Shown here: piece after piece, positions 28,994 to 38,939 of the stretch
How positions within the stretch are numbered: the stretch's first letter is position 1
Layout of the letters: every line of letters begins with the position of its first letter
From: JAZDRH01 sp047470865
GTDB lineage: Bacteria; Pseudomonadota; Gammaproteobacteria; Pseudomonadales; Pseudomonadaceae
Direction: 5' to 3'
Length of the DNA: 64,000 nucleotides
NCBI RefSeq assembly: GCF_047470865.1
Contig: NZ_JAZDRH010000014.1
Coordinates: forward strand, 15,719-79,718
Notes under the pieces: generated by a model
Told to the model about the DNA's origin: nothing
The model's database searches: none
The model's input: only the letters and a program-made list of their open reading frames with translations
Position numbers and translations under genes: made by a program

Positions 28994-31174
28994 ATGTCTC
29001 AATTGTATGAACTTTCTTTAACTTGCCCTAAAAGCCTAGAAGGGTTACTGGTTGAAGAAGCCACCGAGCTAGGCTTGCAAGCGGCACGCGAGCGAGTGGC
29101 CGTAGTACAAGGGCAAGGTACATTAGAAACAGCATACCGCTTATGCCTCTGGTCGCGCTTAGCTAATCGCGTACTATTAGTTATTCATAAATTTGATGCA
29201 AAAACCGCAGATGAGCTGTATCAACGTATCTATGAAATGGATTGGGCCGATCATTTAACCAACCAAAGCACCATGGCTATTGAGTTCTCAGGCAAGGGGG
29301 CAGGCATTGATAATACGCATTTTGGCGCATTAAAGGTTAAAGATGCGATTGTTGATCGGTTGAGGGATCGTTTAGGGAATCGTCCAAGCATTGAAAAGCG
29401 CAATCCAGATTTACGCATTAACGTACATGTGCAGCGCAATGCTGTGGTTGTATCCCTAGACCTATCAGGTACCAGCCTACATCAACGCGGTTATCGTTTG
29501 CAGCAAGGCGCGGCGCCATTAAAAGAAAACCTTGCAGCAGCGATACTTATTCGATCAGGTTGGAAAGACTTAGCCAAGCAAGGTGCTGCACTGACAGACC
29601 CAATGTGCGGTGTAGGCACCTTTCTAGTGGAAGGCGCAATGATCGCTGCTGATATTGCACCGAACTTAAAACGTCAAGAGTGGGGCTTTACTCACTGGCA
29701 AGGGCACATTCCAAGCATTTGGACGCGCTTGTTAGAAGAAGCCCAGCAACGAGCAGTACAGGGTTTAAGCCAAACACCTAATTGGATTCGTGGTTATGAA
29801 GCTGATCCTCGATTAATTCAGCCAGCACGCAATAATATTGAACGTGCTGGACTAGCTGATTGGGTTAAGATTTATCAAGGTGAATTGGCTACTTTTGAAC
29901 CGCATCCAGATAAAAATCAAACAGGGTTAGTAGTGTGTAACCCGCCTTACGGTGAACGCTTAGGCGAAGAAGCCAGTTTGCTTTATTTATATCAACATCT
30001 AGGACAACGCTTGCGCCAATATTGCTTGCACTGGCAAGCCGCTGTATTTACAGGCGCACCTCAGCTAGGCAAGCGCATGGGGCTACGCAGCCACAAGCAA
30101 TATGCTTTTTTTAATGGTGCTTTACCTTGTAAGCTGTTGCTATTTAAAGTGGAAACAGATCAGTTTGTAACGGGTGATAATGCTGCTGCGCAAACTGATA
30201 AATTACTCGCTGATGCCTTAGAGCCAGCACGATTAAGTGAAGGCGCACAAATGTTTGCTAATCGCTTAAAGAAAAATCTTAAAGCATTAAGTAAATGGGT
30301 GAAAAACGAACAAATTGACTGCTATCGCTTATATGATGCTGATATGCCAGAGTACGCAGTGGCTATTGATGTGTATGGCAACCAAGTACATGTTCAAGAA
30401 TACGCCGCACCTAAAACGATTGATGAGAATAAAGCGCAAGCACGTTTTTTGGATGTCATAGCTGCTTTACCTAGCGTGTTAGGTGTAAAAGCTGAGCATA
30501 TTGCCATTAAACGGCGCGAACGTCAGGCAGGCTTGCGTCAATATGAGCGTCAAGCACAAAAAGGCGAATTTTTTGAAGTTCAAGAAGCAGGCGCTAAGTT
30601 GCTTGTAAACTTAACTGATTATTTAGATACAGGATTATTTCTAGATCATCGCCCAATGCGGCGCAAAATCCAGCAAGAAGCTAAAGGTAAGCGCTTCTTA
30701 AACCTATTTTGTTATACAGGTTCAGTGACTGTGCATGCGGCTGTAGGCGGTGCACGTAGTAGTACAAGTGTTGACTTGTCAAAAACCTATTTAGACTGGG
30801 CAAGACGTAATTTAGCACTCAATGGCTTTTCTGATAAGCATCGTTTAGAGCAAGGCGATGTTATGCAATGGATTGCCCAAGATCGCAATGAATATGACGT
30901 GATCTTTATTGATCCACCTACATTTTCTAACTCAAAACGGATGGAAGGTGTATTTGATGTGCAACGTGATCACGTACAATTGATTAGCCAAGCAATGCAA
31001 CGTTTAGCTAAAAACGGTGTGCTCTATTTTTCGAACAACTTTCGCCGTTTTGAGTTAGATGAGAGCATAATGCAGCGCTATACTGTTGTAGAAATCAGCG
31101 CCCAAACATTGGATCCTGACTTTAAACGCAACACTAAAATTCACCGAGCATGGCGCATCAGCCACGCCGAGTGA
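28994..31174 (+). CDS. rlmL: 23S rRNA (guanine-N2/N7) methyltransferase RlmL/K fusion
   Basis: Bifunctional enzyme that makes m2G2445 and m7G2069 in 23S rRNA. The 726-residue protein has an N-terminal ferredoxin/THUMP region, the RlmL methyltransferase (TDPMCGVGTFLVEGAMIAAD and VCNPPYGERLGEE), and the C-terminal RlmK methyltransferase (FLNLFCYTGSVTVHAAVGGA and DPPTFSNSKRMEG). The frame is open from 28967. The ATG at 28994 follows AAAGGCGG and gives the family start MSQLYELSLTCPKSLEGLL. Both active sites look intact. Confidence 0.96.
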   Translation: MSQLYELSLTCPKSLEGLLVEEATELGLQAARERVAVVQGQGTLETAYRLCLWSRLANRVLLVIHKFDAKTADELYQRIYEMDWADHLTNQSTMAIEFSGKGAGIDNTHFGALKVKDAIVDRLRDRLGNRPSIEKRNPDLRINVHVQRNAVVVSLDLSGTSLHQRGYRLQQGAAPLKENLAAAILIRSGWKDLAKQGAALTDPMCGVGTFLVEGAMIAADIAPNLKRQEWGFTHWQGHIPSIWTRLLEEAQQRAVQGLSQTPNWIRGYEADPRLIQPARNNIERAGLADWVKIYQGELATFEPHPDKNQTGLVVCNPPYGERLGEEASLLYLYQHLGQRLRQYCLHWQAAVFTGAPQLGKRMGLRSHKQYAFFNGALPCKLLLFKVETDQFVTGDNAAAQTDKLLADALEPARLSEGAQMFANRLKKNLKALSKWVKNEQIDCYRLYDADMPEYAVAIDVYGNQVHVQEYAAPKTIDENKAQARFLDVIAALPSVLGVKAEHIAIKRRERQAGLRQYERQAQKGEFFEVQEAGAKLLVNLTDYLDTGLFLDHRPMRRKIQQEAKGKRFLNLFCYTGSVTVHAAVGGARSSTSVDLSKTYLDWARRNLALNGFSDKHRLEQGDVMQWIAQDRNEYDVIFIDPPTFSNSKRMEGVFDVQRDHVQLISQAMQRLAKNGVLYFSNNFRRFELDESIMQRYTVVEISAQTLDPDFKRNTKIHRAWRISHAE

Positions 31175-31247
31175 TTTATATCTCGCACATCTAATACAAG
31201 CCTGTATGATGTGCCACTTTATTTAAGACTCACCGCGAGGTGCTCAC

Positions 31248-32489
31248 ATGAGCGAAGATCTACTAGACCAAGAACTGCCAGAAATCACAGGCGAAAAACT
31301 CCAGAAAGTCCTAGCACGTCTAGGCTTAGCTTCACGCCGTGAAATTGAACAATGGATTAAAAACGGACGTATTAAAGTAAACGGCCAAATAGCTACTTTA
31401 GGTGCTCGCGTTGAAAGTACAGATCAAATAACTGTTGATGAACGTCCTCTTAAGCGCGAAGACGTAAATCAAAGTGTTCGCCGTGTATTAATTTATAACA
31501 AACCCGAAGGCGAAGTTTGTACACGCAATGATCCTGAAGGGCGCCCAACGATCTTTGATCGTTTGCCACGCCCTAAAGTAGGACGCTGGATTAATATAGG
31601 CCGTTTAGATATTAATACCTCAGGTTTATTACTCTTCACTACCGACGGTGAATTAGCAAACCGCATGATGCACCCGTCCTTTGAGATGGACCGCGAATAT
31701 GCTGTACGCGTGCGTGGCGAAGTCACTGACGAAATGATCGAAACGTTAAAAAATGGTGTAGTACTAGAAGACGGCCCAGCTAAGTTCACTGATATTCAAG
31801 TTGCCCCAGAAGGTGATGGTCTAAACCGTTGGTATCATTGCGTTGTAATGGAAGGCCGTAACCGCGAAGTACGCCGTTTATGGGAATCTCAAGGCGTTAT
31901 TGTGAGCCGGTTAAAACGCGTGCGCTTTGGACCTGTCTTTTTAAATTCAGAGATTCGTTTAGGCCGCTGGCGCGAAATGAGCCAATATGAATTGGATGTG
32001 CTCAGCAAAGAAGTAGGTCTAGAGCCTGTAGCCTTACCAGAAGGCACTATAAAAGACAAAGACCAGCAAGAGCGTTTACAGCGCAAAATTGCTAAACCAG
32101 TGAGTACTAAGCATAACAATCAACGCTTTAAACCACGCGAAGAACGCGAAGGCCGCGATGAATTTAGCCGCGAAAAACCAAGTAATCGTCGTTCAAACCG
32201 CCCAGGTAGTAATGAACAAACCGAATCTCGCCCAGCCCGTAGCAAACAGACCGAGCAGCGTCGAACTCGCCCTGAGCAAAGCGGAAGAAACTCACGTACA
32301 GAAAACAGAGAACAAGGCGCGGAGCGTCGCGGCTCAAGATATAATAACAGCCGTCGCTCCAATAACAGTGATAGCGGCAACACAAGTAAACACCGTAAAC
32401 CAAATGATGCACAACCCAACCGCCGTATTTTACGCAGCGAAAACGACGCTGACGTAAAACCAAACCGCTCGCTACGTAAAGCTAAATAA
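31248..32489 (+). CDS. rluB: 23S rRNA pseudouridine synthase RluB-type
   Basis: Converts a uridine near position 2605 of 23S rRNA to pseudouridine. It has an S4 RNA-binding domain (about 14-70, KVLARLGLASRREIEQWI) and a RsuA-type catalytic domain with the active-site Asp in GRLDINTSGLLLFTTDG, then EGRNREVRRLWE. A tail of about 140 residues (270-413), rich in Arg, Asn, Ser, Gln and Lys, is probably disordered and RNA-binding. The ATG follows CGAGGTG. It is separated from rlmL by about 70 bases. Confidence 0.93.
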   Translation: MSEDLLDQELPEITGEKLQKVLARLGLASRREIEQWIKNGRIKVNGQIATLGARVESTDQITVDERPLKREDVNQSVRRVLIYNKPEGEVCTRNDPEGRPTIFDRLPRPKVGRWINIGRLDINTSGLLLFTTDGELANRMMHPSFEMDREYAVRVRGEVTDEMIETLKNGVVLEDGPAKFTDIQVAPEGDGLNRWYHCVVMEGRNREVRRLWESQGVIVSRLKRVRFGPVFLNSEIRLGRWREMSQYELDVLSKEVGLEPVALPEGTIKDKDQQERLQRKIAKPVSTKHNNQRFKPREEREGRDEFSREKPSNRRSNRPGSNEQTESRPARSKQTEQRRTRPEQSGRNSRTENREQGAERRGSRYNNSRRSNNSDSGNTSKHRKPNDAQPNRRILRSENDADVKPNRSLRKAK

Positions 32490-32502
32490 TCTTAACTCAA
32501 AT

Positions 32503-32533
32503 AAAAGCCCAGCTAAAAATGCTGGGCTTTTTT
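32503..32533 (+). terminator. Terminator after rluB
   Basis: A stem AAAAGCCCAGC/GCTGGGCTTTT with a seven-base loop runs into further T residues. Confidence 0.88.
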
Positions 32534-32598
32534 ATAACAGGATTAAGTTTAGTTTATTAGCTTAGTTGGCACTGTGCTAATTGCATAGTAGTTTTAAT

Positions 32599-33396
32599 CT
32601 ATTCCTCGTCCAATGCACCCATTGCGGTGGTGTTGAAGCCACCGTCTACGTAGAGGATTTCGCCACTGATGCCGGAGGCGAGGTCGGAGCAAAGGAAGGC
32701 ACCAGCATTGCCTACTTCTTCAATAGTTACATTGCGGCGAAGTGGAGTTTGTTTTTCGTTGGCGCTTAGCATTTTACGGAAGTTTTTAATGCCAGAAGCC
32801 GCTAATGTGCGAATTGGGCCAGCAGATACGGCGTTTACGCGCGTACCTTCTGGGCCAAGGCTGCCAGCGAGGTAACGTACGCCAGCTTCAAGGCTGGCCT
32901 TTGCCATGCCCATTACATTGTAGTTAGGCATGGTGCGCTCAGCTCCTAGGTAGCTAAGCGTTAGAATGCTGCCATTGCGCCCTTGCATTAATGGGCGGCC
33001 AGCTTTGGCTAAAGCTACAAGGCTGTAAGCACTAATGTCGTGTGCAATTTTAAAGCCATCGCGTGTGGTTACTTCAGTAAAGTCGCCGTCTAGTTGGTCA
33101 CCTGGTGCAAAGCCAACGGAGTGTACTATGCCGTCTAGGCCGTCCCATTGTTTAGCCAGTTCTTTAAATACGTTTTCGATGTCAGCGTCATTGGCTACAT
33201 CGCATGGAAAACATAGGCTGGGGTTTGAGCCCCAGCTTTCAGCAAATTCTTCTACACGTCCTTTTAACTTGTCATTTTGATAGGTGAAGGCTAGCTCTGC
33301 GCCTTCACGGTGCATGGCAGCAGCAATGCCTGATGCAATTGATAATTTACTGGCAACACCTACGATCAAAATGCGCTTTCCAGTTAAAAATCCCAT
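32599..33396 (-). CDS. fabI: Enoyl-[acyl-carrier-protein] reductase (NADH)
   Basis: Last reductive step of fatty-acid elongation. The 265-residue short-chain dehydrogenase fold has LTGKRILIVGVASKLSIASGIA, the catalytic tyrosines in TLSYLGAERTMPNYNVMG, and the Lys of MAKASLEAG (Tyr-x6-Lys). SAGPIRTLAASGIKNF is the substrate-binding loop of FabI. It stands two bases after yejF on the minus strand. In Pseudomonas fabI follows ppiD directly, but here they are about 26 kb apart. Confidence 0.97.
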   Translation of the reverse strand: MGFLTGKRILIVGVASKLSIASGIAAAMHREGAELAFTYQNDKLKGRVEEFAESWGSNPSLCFPCDVANDADIENVFKELAKQWDGLDGIVHSVGFAPGDQLDGDFTEVTTRDGFKIAHDISAYSLVALAKAGRPLMQGRNGSILTLSYLGAERTMPNYNVMGMAKASLEAGVRYLAGSLGPEGTRVNAVSAGPIRTLAASGIKNFRKMLSANEKQTPLRRNVTIEEVGNAGAFLCSDLASGISGEILYVDGGFNTTAMGALDEE

Positions 33397-33398
33397 GG

Positions 33399-35039
33399 TT
33401 ATTCCTCTTTACAAGTGATTTCTTCTATTGGCTGCGTTAAAAAAGCAGCAGCCAACAATTGTTGGGTGTAGTTATCTTGTGGCTGGCTAAATATTGATTT
33501 AGCACTGCCAGATTCAACGACTTTACCGTCGCGCATTACTATTAGCTGATGACAGAGCGCTTTTACCACTGCAAGGTCATGGCTAATGAATATGTATGTG
33601 AGGTTGTATTTGACCTGTAAGTCACGTAATAACGTGACAACTTGCTTCTGTACTGTGCGATCTAGTGCAGAAGTAGGTTCATCTAACACAATCAGTTGAG
33701 GCTTTAGTACCAATGCGCGCGCAATTGAAATGCGCTGGCGTTGCCCGCCTGAGAACTCATGCGGATAGCGGTGGCGTGTTTGCGGATCAAGACCTACTTC
33801 GTTAAGCACCTGTATGATTGCCTGCTCACGTTGTTGTTGATCACCGATATTATGGACGTCTAAACCTTCGCCTATAATTTCAGCTACGCTCATCCGAGGG
33901 CTTAGGCTACCAAAAGGATCTTGAAAGACGATTTGTAACTGTCGGCGCAAGGAGCGTAGCTGTTTATTGGCAAGACAGTGTAGGGCGTTACCGGCAAACA
34001 CAATAGGACCTTGGCTGTCTATCAAGCGTAGTAAGGCTAAACCTAAGGTGGATTTTCCTGAGCCACTTTCTCCTACCACGCCAAGGGTTTGGCCTTGTGC
34101 CAACTGAATATCTATGCCATCAACTGCTTTAATATGGCTAACTGTGCGTTGCAGAAAACCACGCTTGATCGGAAACCAAACTTTAAGGTTTTTACATTCG
34201 AGTAGTGTTTTGCCTACTGTGGTAGTTGCTGGCTCTCCGTCTGGTTCGGCATCAAGCAAGATGCGTGTGTAAGGATGCTGTGGTGAGGTAAAAACCTGCT
34301 CTGTTTCACCTTGCTCTACTAGTGTGCCTCGTTGCATAACACACACATAGTTAGTTACGCGGCGAACTAGGTTAAGGTCATGGCTAATCAGTAAAATAGC
34401 CATGCCTAGTTTCTCTTGCAGGCGCAATAAAAGCTCAAGAATTTTTTGGGCAATGGTTACATCAAGGGCAGTGGTTGGTTCATCAGCAATTAATAGTTCT
34501 GGGTTGTTGGCCAGTGCCATAGCAATCATTACGCGTTGGCGTTGTCCGCCTGATAGTTGGTGCGGATAAGATTTTAAGCGCTGTTCTGGATCTTTTAGCT
34601 CGACTAAGGTTAATAGCTCTAACGCGCGTTGAAAGGCTTGCTGCTTCGTAACGGGCTGATGCAGAGCGATCATTTCAGCAATTTGTTTGCCAACCGTGTG
34701 TAAAGGGTTGAGTGACGTCATAGGCTCTTGGAAGATCATGGCAATCCGACTGCCACGTACGCTTTGCATAGCCTTTATCGGAATGTGCAATAAGTCTTGA
34801 CCATCAAAAATGATTTCCCCACTGGTAAAACGCGCTTGTGCATGCAGTAGTCGTAAAATTGCATGGGCGGTCACTGACTTGCCAGAGCCACTTTCGCCTA
34901 CCAGCGCTAGCGTTTGCCCTTTGTGAAGATCAAAGCTGACATTATCAATAATAGATCGGCTGCCAGAGTCATTATCAAAACTGATACTTAATTGCTTAAC
35001 GCTAAGTAAGGCGTTGTTATTTGCGTGGGTCAAAGGCAT
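33399..35039 (-). CDS. yejF: Peptide ABC transporter, duplicated ATP-binding protein YejF
   Basis: Cytoplasmic ATPase energising the YejABEF importer for oligopeptides such as microcin C. About 546 residues contain two ABC domains, each with Walker A (GESGSGKSVTA; GESGSGKSTLG), signature (LSGGQRQRVMIAMAL; FSGGQRQRISIARAL) and Walker B (LLIADEPTTALD; LIVLDEPTSALD). The frame is open to 35057. The ATG at 35039 is preferred as the family start. It overlaps the end of yejE by about 20 bases, so the genes are co-translated. Confidence 0.95.
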   Translation of the reverse strand: MPLTHANNNALLSVKQLSISFDNDSGSRSIIDNVSFDLHKGQTLALVGESGSGKSVTAHAILRLLHAQARFTSGEIIFDGQDLLHIPIKAMQSVRGSRIAMIFQEPMTSLNPLHTVGKQIAEMIALHQPVTKQQAFQRALELLTLVELKDPEQRLKSYPHQLSGGQRQRVMIAMALANNPELLIADEPTTALDVTIAQKILELLLRLQEKLGMAILLISHDLNLVRRVTNYVCVMQRGTLVEQGETEQVFTSPQHPYTRILLDAEPDGEPATTTVGKTLLECKNLKVWFPIKRGFLQRTVSHIKAVDGIDIQLAQGQTLGVVGESGSGKSTLGLALLRLIDSQGPIVFAGNALHCLANKQLRSLRRQLQIVFQDPFGSLSPRMSVAEIIGEGLDVHNIGDQQQREQAIIQVLNEVGLDPQTRHRYPHEFSGGQRQRISIARALVLKPQLIVLDEPTSALDRTVQKQVVTLLRDLQVKYNLTYIFISHDLAVVKALCHQLIVMRDGKVVESGSAKSIFSQPQDNYTQQLLAAAFLTQPIEEITCKEE

Positions 35040-36036
35040 CGCGCGCCGCCTCCCCAATAAAGACGAGTAAGCTAAGCATTAATGCCAGCACAGTGAAGGC
35101 TGTAATACCTAGCCAAGGTGCTTGTAAATTGGCTTTGGCTTGCGCAACCAGTTCACCTAAGGATGCTGAGCCCGCTGGAAGGCCAAATCCTAGAAAGTCT
35201 AGGGCGGTTAAGGTGCCTACTGCGCCTGTAATTAAGAATGGAATATAGGTCATAGTGGAGACCATGGCGTTAGGGAGGATGTGGCGAAACATAATTTTAC
35301 GATCACTCATACCTAAGGCTTGTGCTGCACGGACATATTCTAGATTGCGGCCACGTAAAAACTCAGCACGCACTAAGTCAACAAGGCTCATCCAAGAAAA
35401 CAGTAGCATAATGCCTAGTAGCCACCAGAAGTTAGGCTGCACAAAACTCGCCATAATAATTAATAAAAAGAGCATGGGAAGTCCTGACCAGATTTCCATA
35501 AAACGTTGTCCAATTAGATCAATCCAGCCGCCGTAGTAGCCTTGAATCGCGCCAACAATAATGCCCACCACAGCGCTACACAGTGTTAGAAATAACGCAA
35601 AAGCAACGGAAATACGAAAGCCATAAATAACCCGAGCTAGTACATCGCGACCTTGGTCATCTGTACCTAACCAGTTTTGTTTAGAAGGGCGAGCAGGGGC
35701 TGGCTCTTGTAGCTCATAGTTAATACTGGCGTAGTTAAAACGAATAGGTGGCCAGAGCATCCAGCCATTTTTTTCAGCAATTAATTGTTGGATATAGGGG
35801 CTTTTATAATTGGCTTGTAGAGGAAACTCACCGGCAAATACGGTTTCAGGGTAGCGTTTTACAATAGGAAAGTAATATTCACCATCATATTCGACCAGTA
35901 GGGGTTTATCATTGGCAATAAACTCAGCGCCTAGGGTTAAGACAAATAAGAATAAGAAGATCCATAACGAGTACCAGCCGCGTTTATGTTGCTTAAAGCG
36001 ATGTAGACGGCGTTGATTAATGGGCGAAAGACGCAT
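35017..36036 (-). CDS. yejE: Peptide ABC transporter permease YejE
   Basis: Inner-membrane permease of 339 residues. It has the characteristic start RLSPINQRRLHRFKQHKRGWYSLW with the first membrane segment, a large periplasmic loop, NWLGTDDQGRDVLARVIYG, and the EAA loop (YVRAAQALGMSDRKIMFRHILPNA). The ATG at 36036 has GGGAGA seven bases upstream, so the longer frame to 36072 is not used. It follows yejB with only one base between stop and start. Confidence 0.95.
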   Translation of the reverse strand: MRLSPINQRRLHRFKQHKRGWYSLWIFLFLFVLTLGAEFIANDKPLLVEYDGEYYFPIVKRYPETVFAGEFPLQANYKSPYIQQLIAEKNGWMLWPPIRFNYASINYELQEPAPARPSKQNWLGTDDQGRDVLARVIYGFRISVAFALFLTLCSAVVGIIVGAIQGYYGGWIDLIGQRFMEIWSGLPMLFLLIIMASFVQPNFWWLLGIMLLFSWMSLVDLVRAEFLRGRNLEYVRAAQALGMSDRKIMFRHILPNAMVSTMTYIPFLITGAVGTLTALDFLGFGLPAGSASLGELVAQAKANLQAPWLGITAFTVLALMLSLLVFIGEAARDAFDPRK

Positions 36037-36037
36037 C

Positions 36038-37123
36038 TTACTGTCTCCCTGCAAAATCAATGCGTGGATCAACTAAGGTGTAGGTTAAATCGCCCACCAA
36101 CTTAACGATTAAGCCCAAAACAGTAAATAAAAATAAACTGCCAAATACCACAGGGTAATCACGGTTCATGGCAGATTCAAAACTTAATAAGCCTAAGCCA
36201 TCTAATGAAAAAATAACTTCAATTAGTAAGGACCCTGTAAAAAACATAGCAATAAATGCCGCTGGAAAACCGGCAATAATGATTAGCATGGCATTGCGAA
36301 AAATATGCTTATAAAGCACAGCCCGCTCAGTTAAACCTTTAGCACGAGCAGTCACTACATATTGTTTATTGATTTCATCTAAGAAACTGTTTTTAGCCAG
36401 TAAGGTGAGGGTGGCAAAGTGACCAATAACAAGTGCAGTGATAGGTAGAGCGAGATGCCAGAAATAATCAGCAATTTTACCTAGTGTACTTAGCTCGTCA
36501 AAGTTGGCGCTGGTTAAACCGCGCAGTGGGAACCATTGGAAATAGCTGCCACCTGCAAAAACAATAACCAATAAAATAGCGAATAAAAATGCAGGAATGG
36601 CATAGCCTAAGACAATTGCAGTACTACTCCATACATCAAAACGGCTACCATGGCGTACTGCTTTAGAGATACCCAATGGGATAGAAACTAAGTACATAAT
36701 AAGTGTGCTCCAAAAACCTAGGGATATGGAGACTGGGAGCTTTTCTAAAATCAGATCCGTTACTTGCGCATCACGAAAGAAGCTTTTTCCTAGGTCCAAC
36801 TGAGCGTAGCTTTTGATCATTAACCAGAAACGCTCATGCGCTGGCTTATCAAAACCATACATGCGCTCAATTTCAGCAATTAGTTCAGGATCTAGCCCTT
36901 GAGCGCCACGGTAGTTGGCAGAGCCATTCGTTGCCACTTCACTACCGCCGCCGCTAATACGCCCAGTAGCACCGCCTGCAATAGAATCAAATCCTTCAAG
37001 TTTAGCAATCATTTGCTCAACAGGACCGCCGGGCGCTGCTTGAATAATCAAAAAATTGATTAATAAAATGCCAAACAATGTAGGAATAATCAGTAATAAG
37101 CGTCGAAAAATATAACTAAGCAT
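36038..37123 (-). CDS. yejB: Peptide ABC transporter permease YejB
   Basis: Inner-membrane permease of 361 residues, close to E. coli YejB throughout: RRLLLIIPTLFGILLINF, QAAPGGPVEQ, LPVSISLGFWSTLIMYLVSIPLG, the EAA loop ARAKGLTERAVLYKHIFRNAM, and the end YTLVDPRIDFAGRQ. About six membrane segments are seen. It starts one base after the stop of the second-listed binding-protein gene, within the yej operon. Confidence 0.96.
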   Translation of the reverse strand: MLSYIFRRLLLIIPTLFGILLINFLIIQAAPGGPVEQMIAKLEGFDSIAGGATGRISGGGSEVATNGSANYRGAQGLDPELIAEIERMYGFDKPAHERFWLMIKSYAQLDLGKSFFRDAQVTDLILEKLPVSISLGFWSTLIMYLVSIPLGISKAVRHGSRFDVWSSTAIVLGYAIPAFLFAILLVIVFAGGSYFQWFPLRGLTSANFDELSTLGKIADYFWHLALPITALVIGHFATLTLLAKNSFLDEINKQYVVTARAKGLTERAVLYKHIFRNAMLIIIAGFPAAFIAMFFTGSLLIEVIFSLDGLGLLSFESAMNRDYPVVFGSLFLFTVLGLIVKLVGDLTYTLVDPRIDFAGRQ

Positions 37124-37124
37124 A

Positions 37125-38939
37125 TTATTTCGCTACCGATGACGATGAGGTTTCTGCCGAGGTATCAATCCACCATGTCATTAAGGCATAGTCATATTGC
37201 GCAAGCCGCTTGGGGTGTTGCAGTTTTTTCCAGTAGGCAATACGCCATATATCTGAGTAGTAATTGGGAATTACAAAATGATGCCAGAGTAAAACACGGT
37301 CTAATGCATGGGTGTAAGTGATTAGCTCTTCACGTGTGTGTGCGTTAATCAAACCCTCTACTAGCTGATCAATAGCCGGATCCTTAATGCCTAAGTAATT
37401 TCGGCTGGCGGGGTTGTCTGCGCTGCTAGAATGCCAAAACTCACGTTGTTCATTACCTGGCGAGTTGGTTTGAGGCCATATAGCGCTACTCATTTCAAAG
37501 TCACGGCTGCGCATGCGGTTGATAAATTGCGCAACATCGACTTTGCGTAACTGCATTTCAATACCTAATTCAGCAAGGTTACGTTTAAAAGGTAAGAGAA
37601 CGCGCTCCAATGAGTCTTGAAAGAACATAAACTCAAACCGTAATGGCTGGCCATTAGGATCAAGCATTTTATCATTTTCAATACGATAGCCTGCTTGCTG
37701 TAAAAGTGCCCAAGCAGCTAGGCGTTGCTTACGGATAATGCCGCTGCCATCGGTTTTCGGGGGATGATATTCCTGAGTAAATACTTCCTCAGGTATTTGA
37801 CCACGTAAAGGTTCTAAAATGGCAAGTTCAGCTTGGCTTGGTAAGCCCTTAGCAGCAAGGTCAGAGTTAGCAAAGTAACTATTGGTCCGTTGGTAGCTGT
37901 TATAAAAAATTTGCTTATTGGTCCATTCAAAGTCAAATAGGTAGCCTAATGCTTGGCGGACTCTAGGGTCTTGGAAACGTGGATCGCGTAAGTTAAATAT
38001 ATAGCCCTGCATGCCTGAGGGCATGTGGTTAATAATTTCTTCTTTTATAAAAAGCCCTCGTTTAAGAGCATTACTCTCATAGCCTGTGGCCCAGTTTTTC
38101 GCAGAATATTCTATGTTTAAATCAAATTGTCCTGCTTTAAAGGCTTCTAGCTCAACATTACTATCACGGTAAATATCTACTTGTATGCGATCGAAATTAA
38201 ACATGCCTTTGGTAACAGGCAAGTCATTCGCCCACCAGTTTTTTACGCGCTTTAAAACCAAACGCTTACCAGCTTCGGCACGTATTACTTTATAAGGGCC
38301 GCTCGTTAACAAAGGCTCTAATGTGCCGCGAGAGAAATCACGATCTTGCCACCAATGCTCAGGTAAAATAGCTAGTTGAGTTAGAATTAATGGTAGTTCG
38401 TAGTTGGTTTTGGTTTTAAAGTCAAACCTAATAGTTAGCTCATCTTCAATAACTGCTTGTTTCACATCGGCATAATAAGTTTTAAATTGAGGATGGCCTT
38501 TCTCCAGCAGAATGTTATAGGAAAAGGCAACATCTTTGGCCGTGATAGGCGTGTCATCATGAAAGCGAGCTTTAGGGTTGATATAAAAGCGCACAAAACT
38601 ATTGTCTTCAGCTTTTTCCATTTTTTCTGCAACTAATCCGTAGACTGTAAAAGGCTCATCAGGGGATTGGTAGCCGAGCATGTCGAATATATAAATACTG
38701 TGTGCTGATGGGTTGCCGCGCGCAATAAAAGGGTTAAGGCTATCAAAAGTGCGCGAGTCAGATAGGCGCAAAGTACCGCCTTTAGGGGCGTGAGGATTGA
38801 CGAAGTCGAAATGGGTAAAATCTGCCGGATAAGCAGGTGGCTCGTCATAGAGTGTCATTGCATGTTGCGGCTGTGCTAATGCAGTGAATGCAAAACAACT
38901 AGATAACAGCAAAAGACAATTAGGTAAGATCCATTTCAT
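37125..38939 (-). CDS. yejA: Peptide-binding protein YejA (copy proximal to permeases)
   Basis: Periplasmic solute-binding protein of the SBP-5 family, 604 residues. A signal peptide ends near LAQPQHA (about residue 22). The conserved start of the mature protein includes DFTHFDFVNPHAPKGGTLRL and DSLNPF, followed by FHDDTPITAKDVAFSYN. It overlaps the stop of the upstream copy (TAATG), so both are translated from one message. Its sequence differs clearly from its neighbour, suggesting a different peptide range. Confidence 0.92.
   Translation of the reverse strand: MKWILPNCLLLLSSCFAFTALAQPQHAMTLYDEPPAYPADFTHFDFVNPHAPKGGTLRLSDSRTFDSLNPFIARGNPSAHSIYIFDMLGYQSPDEPFTVYGLVAEKMEKAEDNSFVRFYINPKARFHDDTPITAKDVAFSYNILLEKGHPQFKTYYADVKQAVIEDELTIRFDFKTKTNYELPLILTQLAILPEHWWQDRDFSRGTLEPLLTSGPYKVIRAEAGKRLVLKRVKNWWANDLPVTKGMFNFDRIQVDIYRDSNVELEAFKAGQFDLNIEYSAKNWATGYESNALKRGLFIKEEIINHMPSGMQGYIFNLRDPRFQDPRVRQALGYLFDFEWTNKQIFYNSYQRTNSYFANSDLAAKGLPSQAELAILEPLRGQIPEEVFTQEYHPPKTDGSGIIRKQRLAAWALLQQAGYRIENDKMLDPNGQPLRFEFMFFQDSLERVLLPFKRNLAELGIEMQLRKVDVAQFINRMRSRDFEMSSAIWPQTNSPGNEQREFWHSSSADNPASRNYLGIKDPAIDQLVEGLINAHTREELITYTHALDRVLLWHHFVIPNYYSDIWRIAYWKKLQHPKRLAQYDYALMTWWIDTSAETSSSSVAK

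Noticed and set aside
32120..32463. Three overlapping open frames of about 99 residues within rluB
   Set aside because: They are shadows of the Arg/Asn-rich repetitive tail, have no ribosome sites, and look like low-complexity products.
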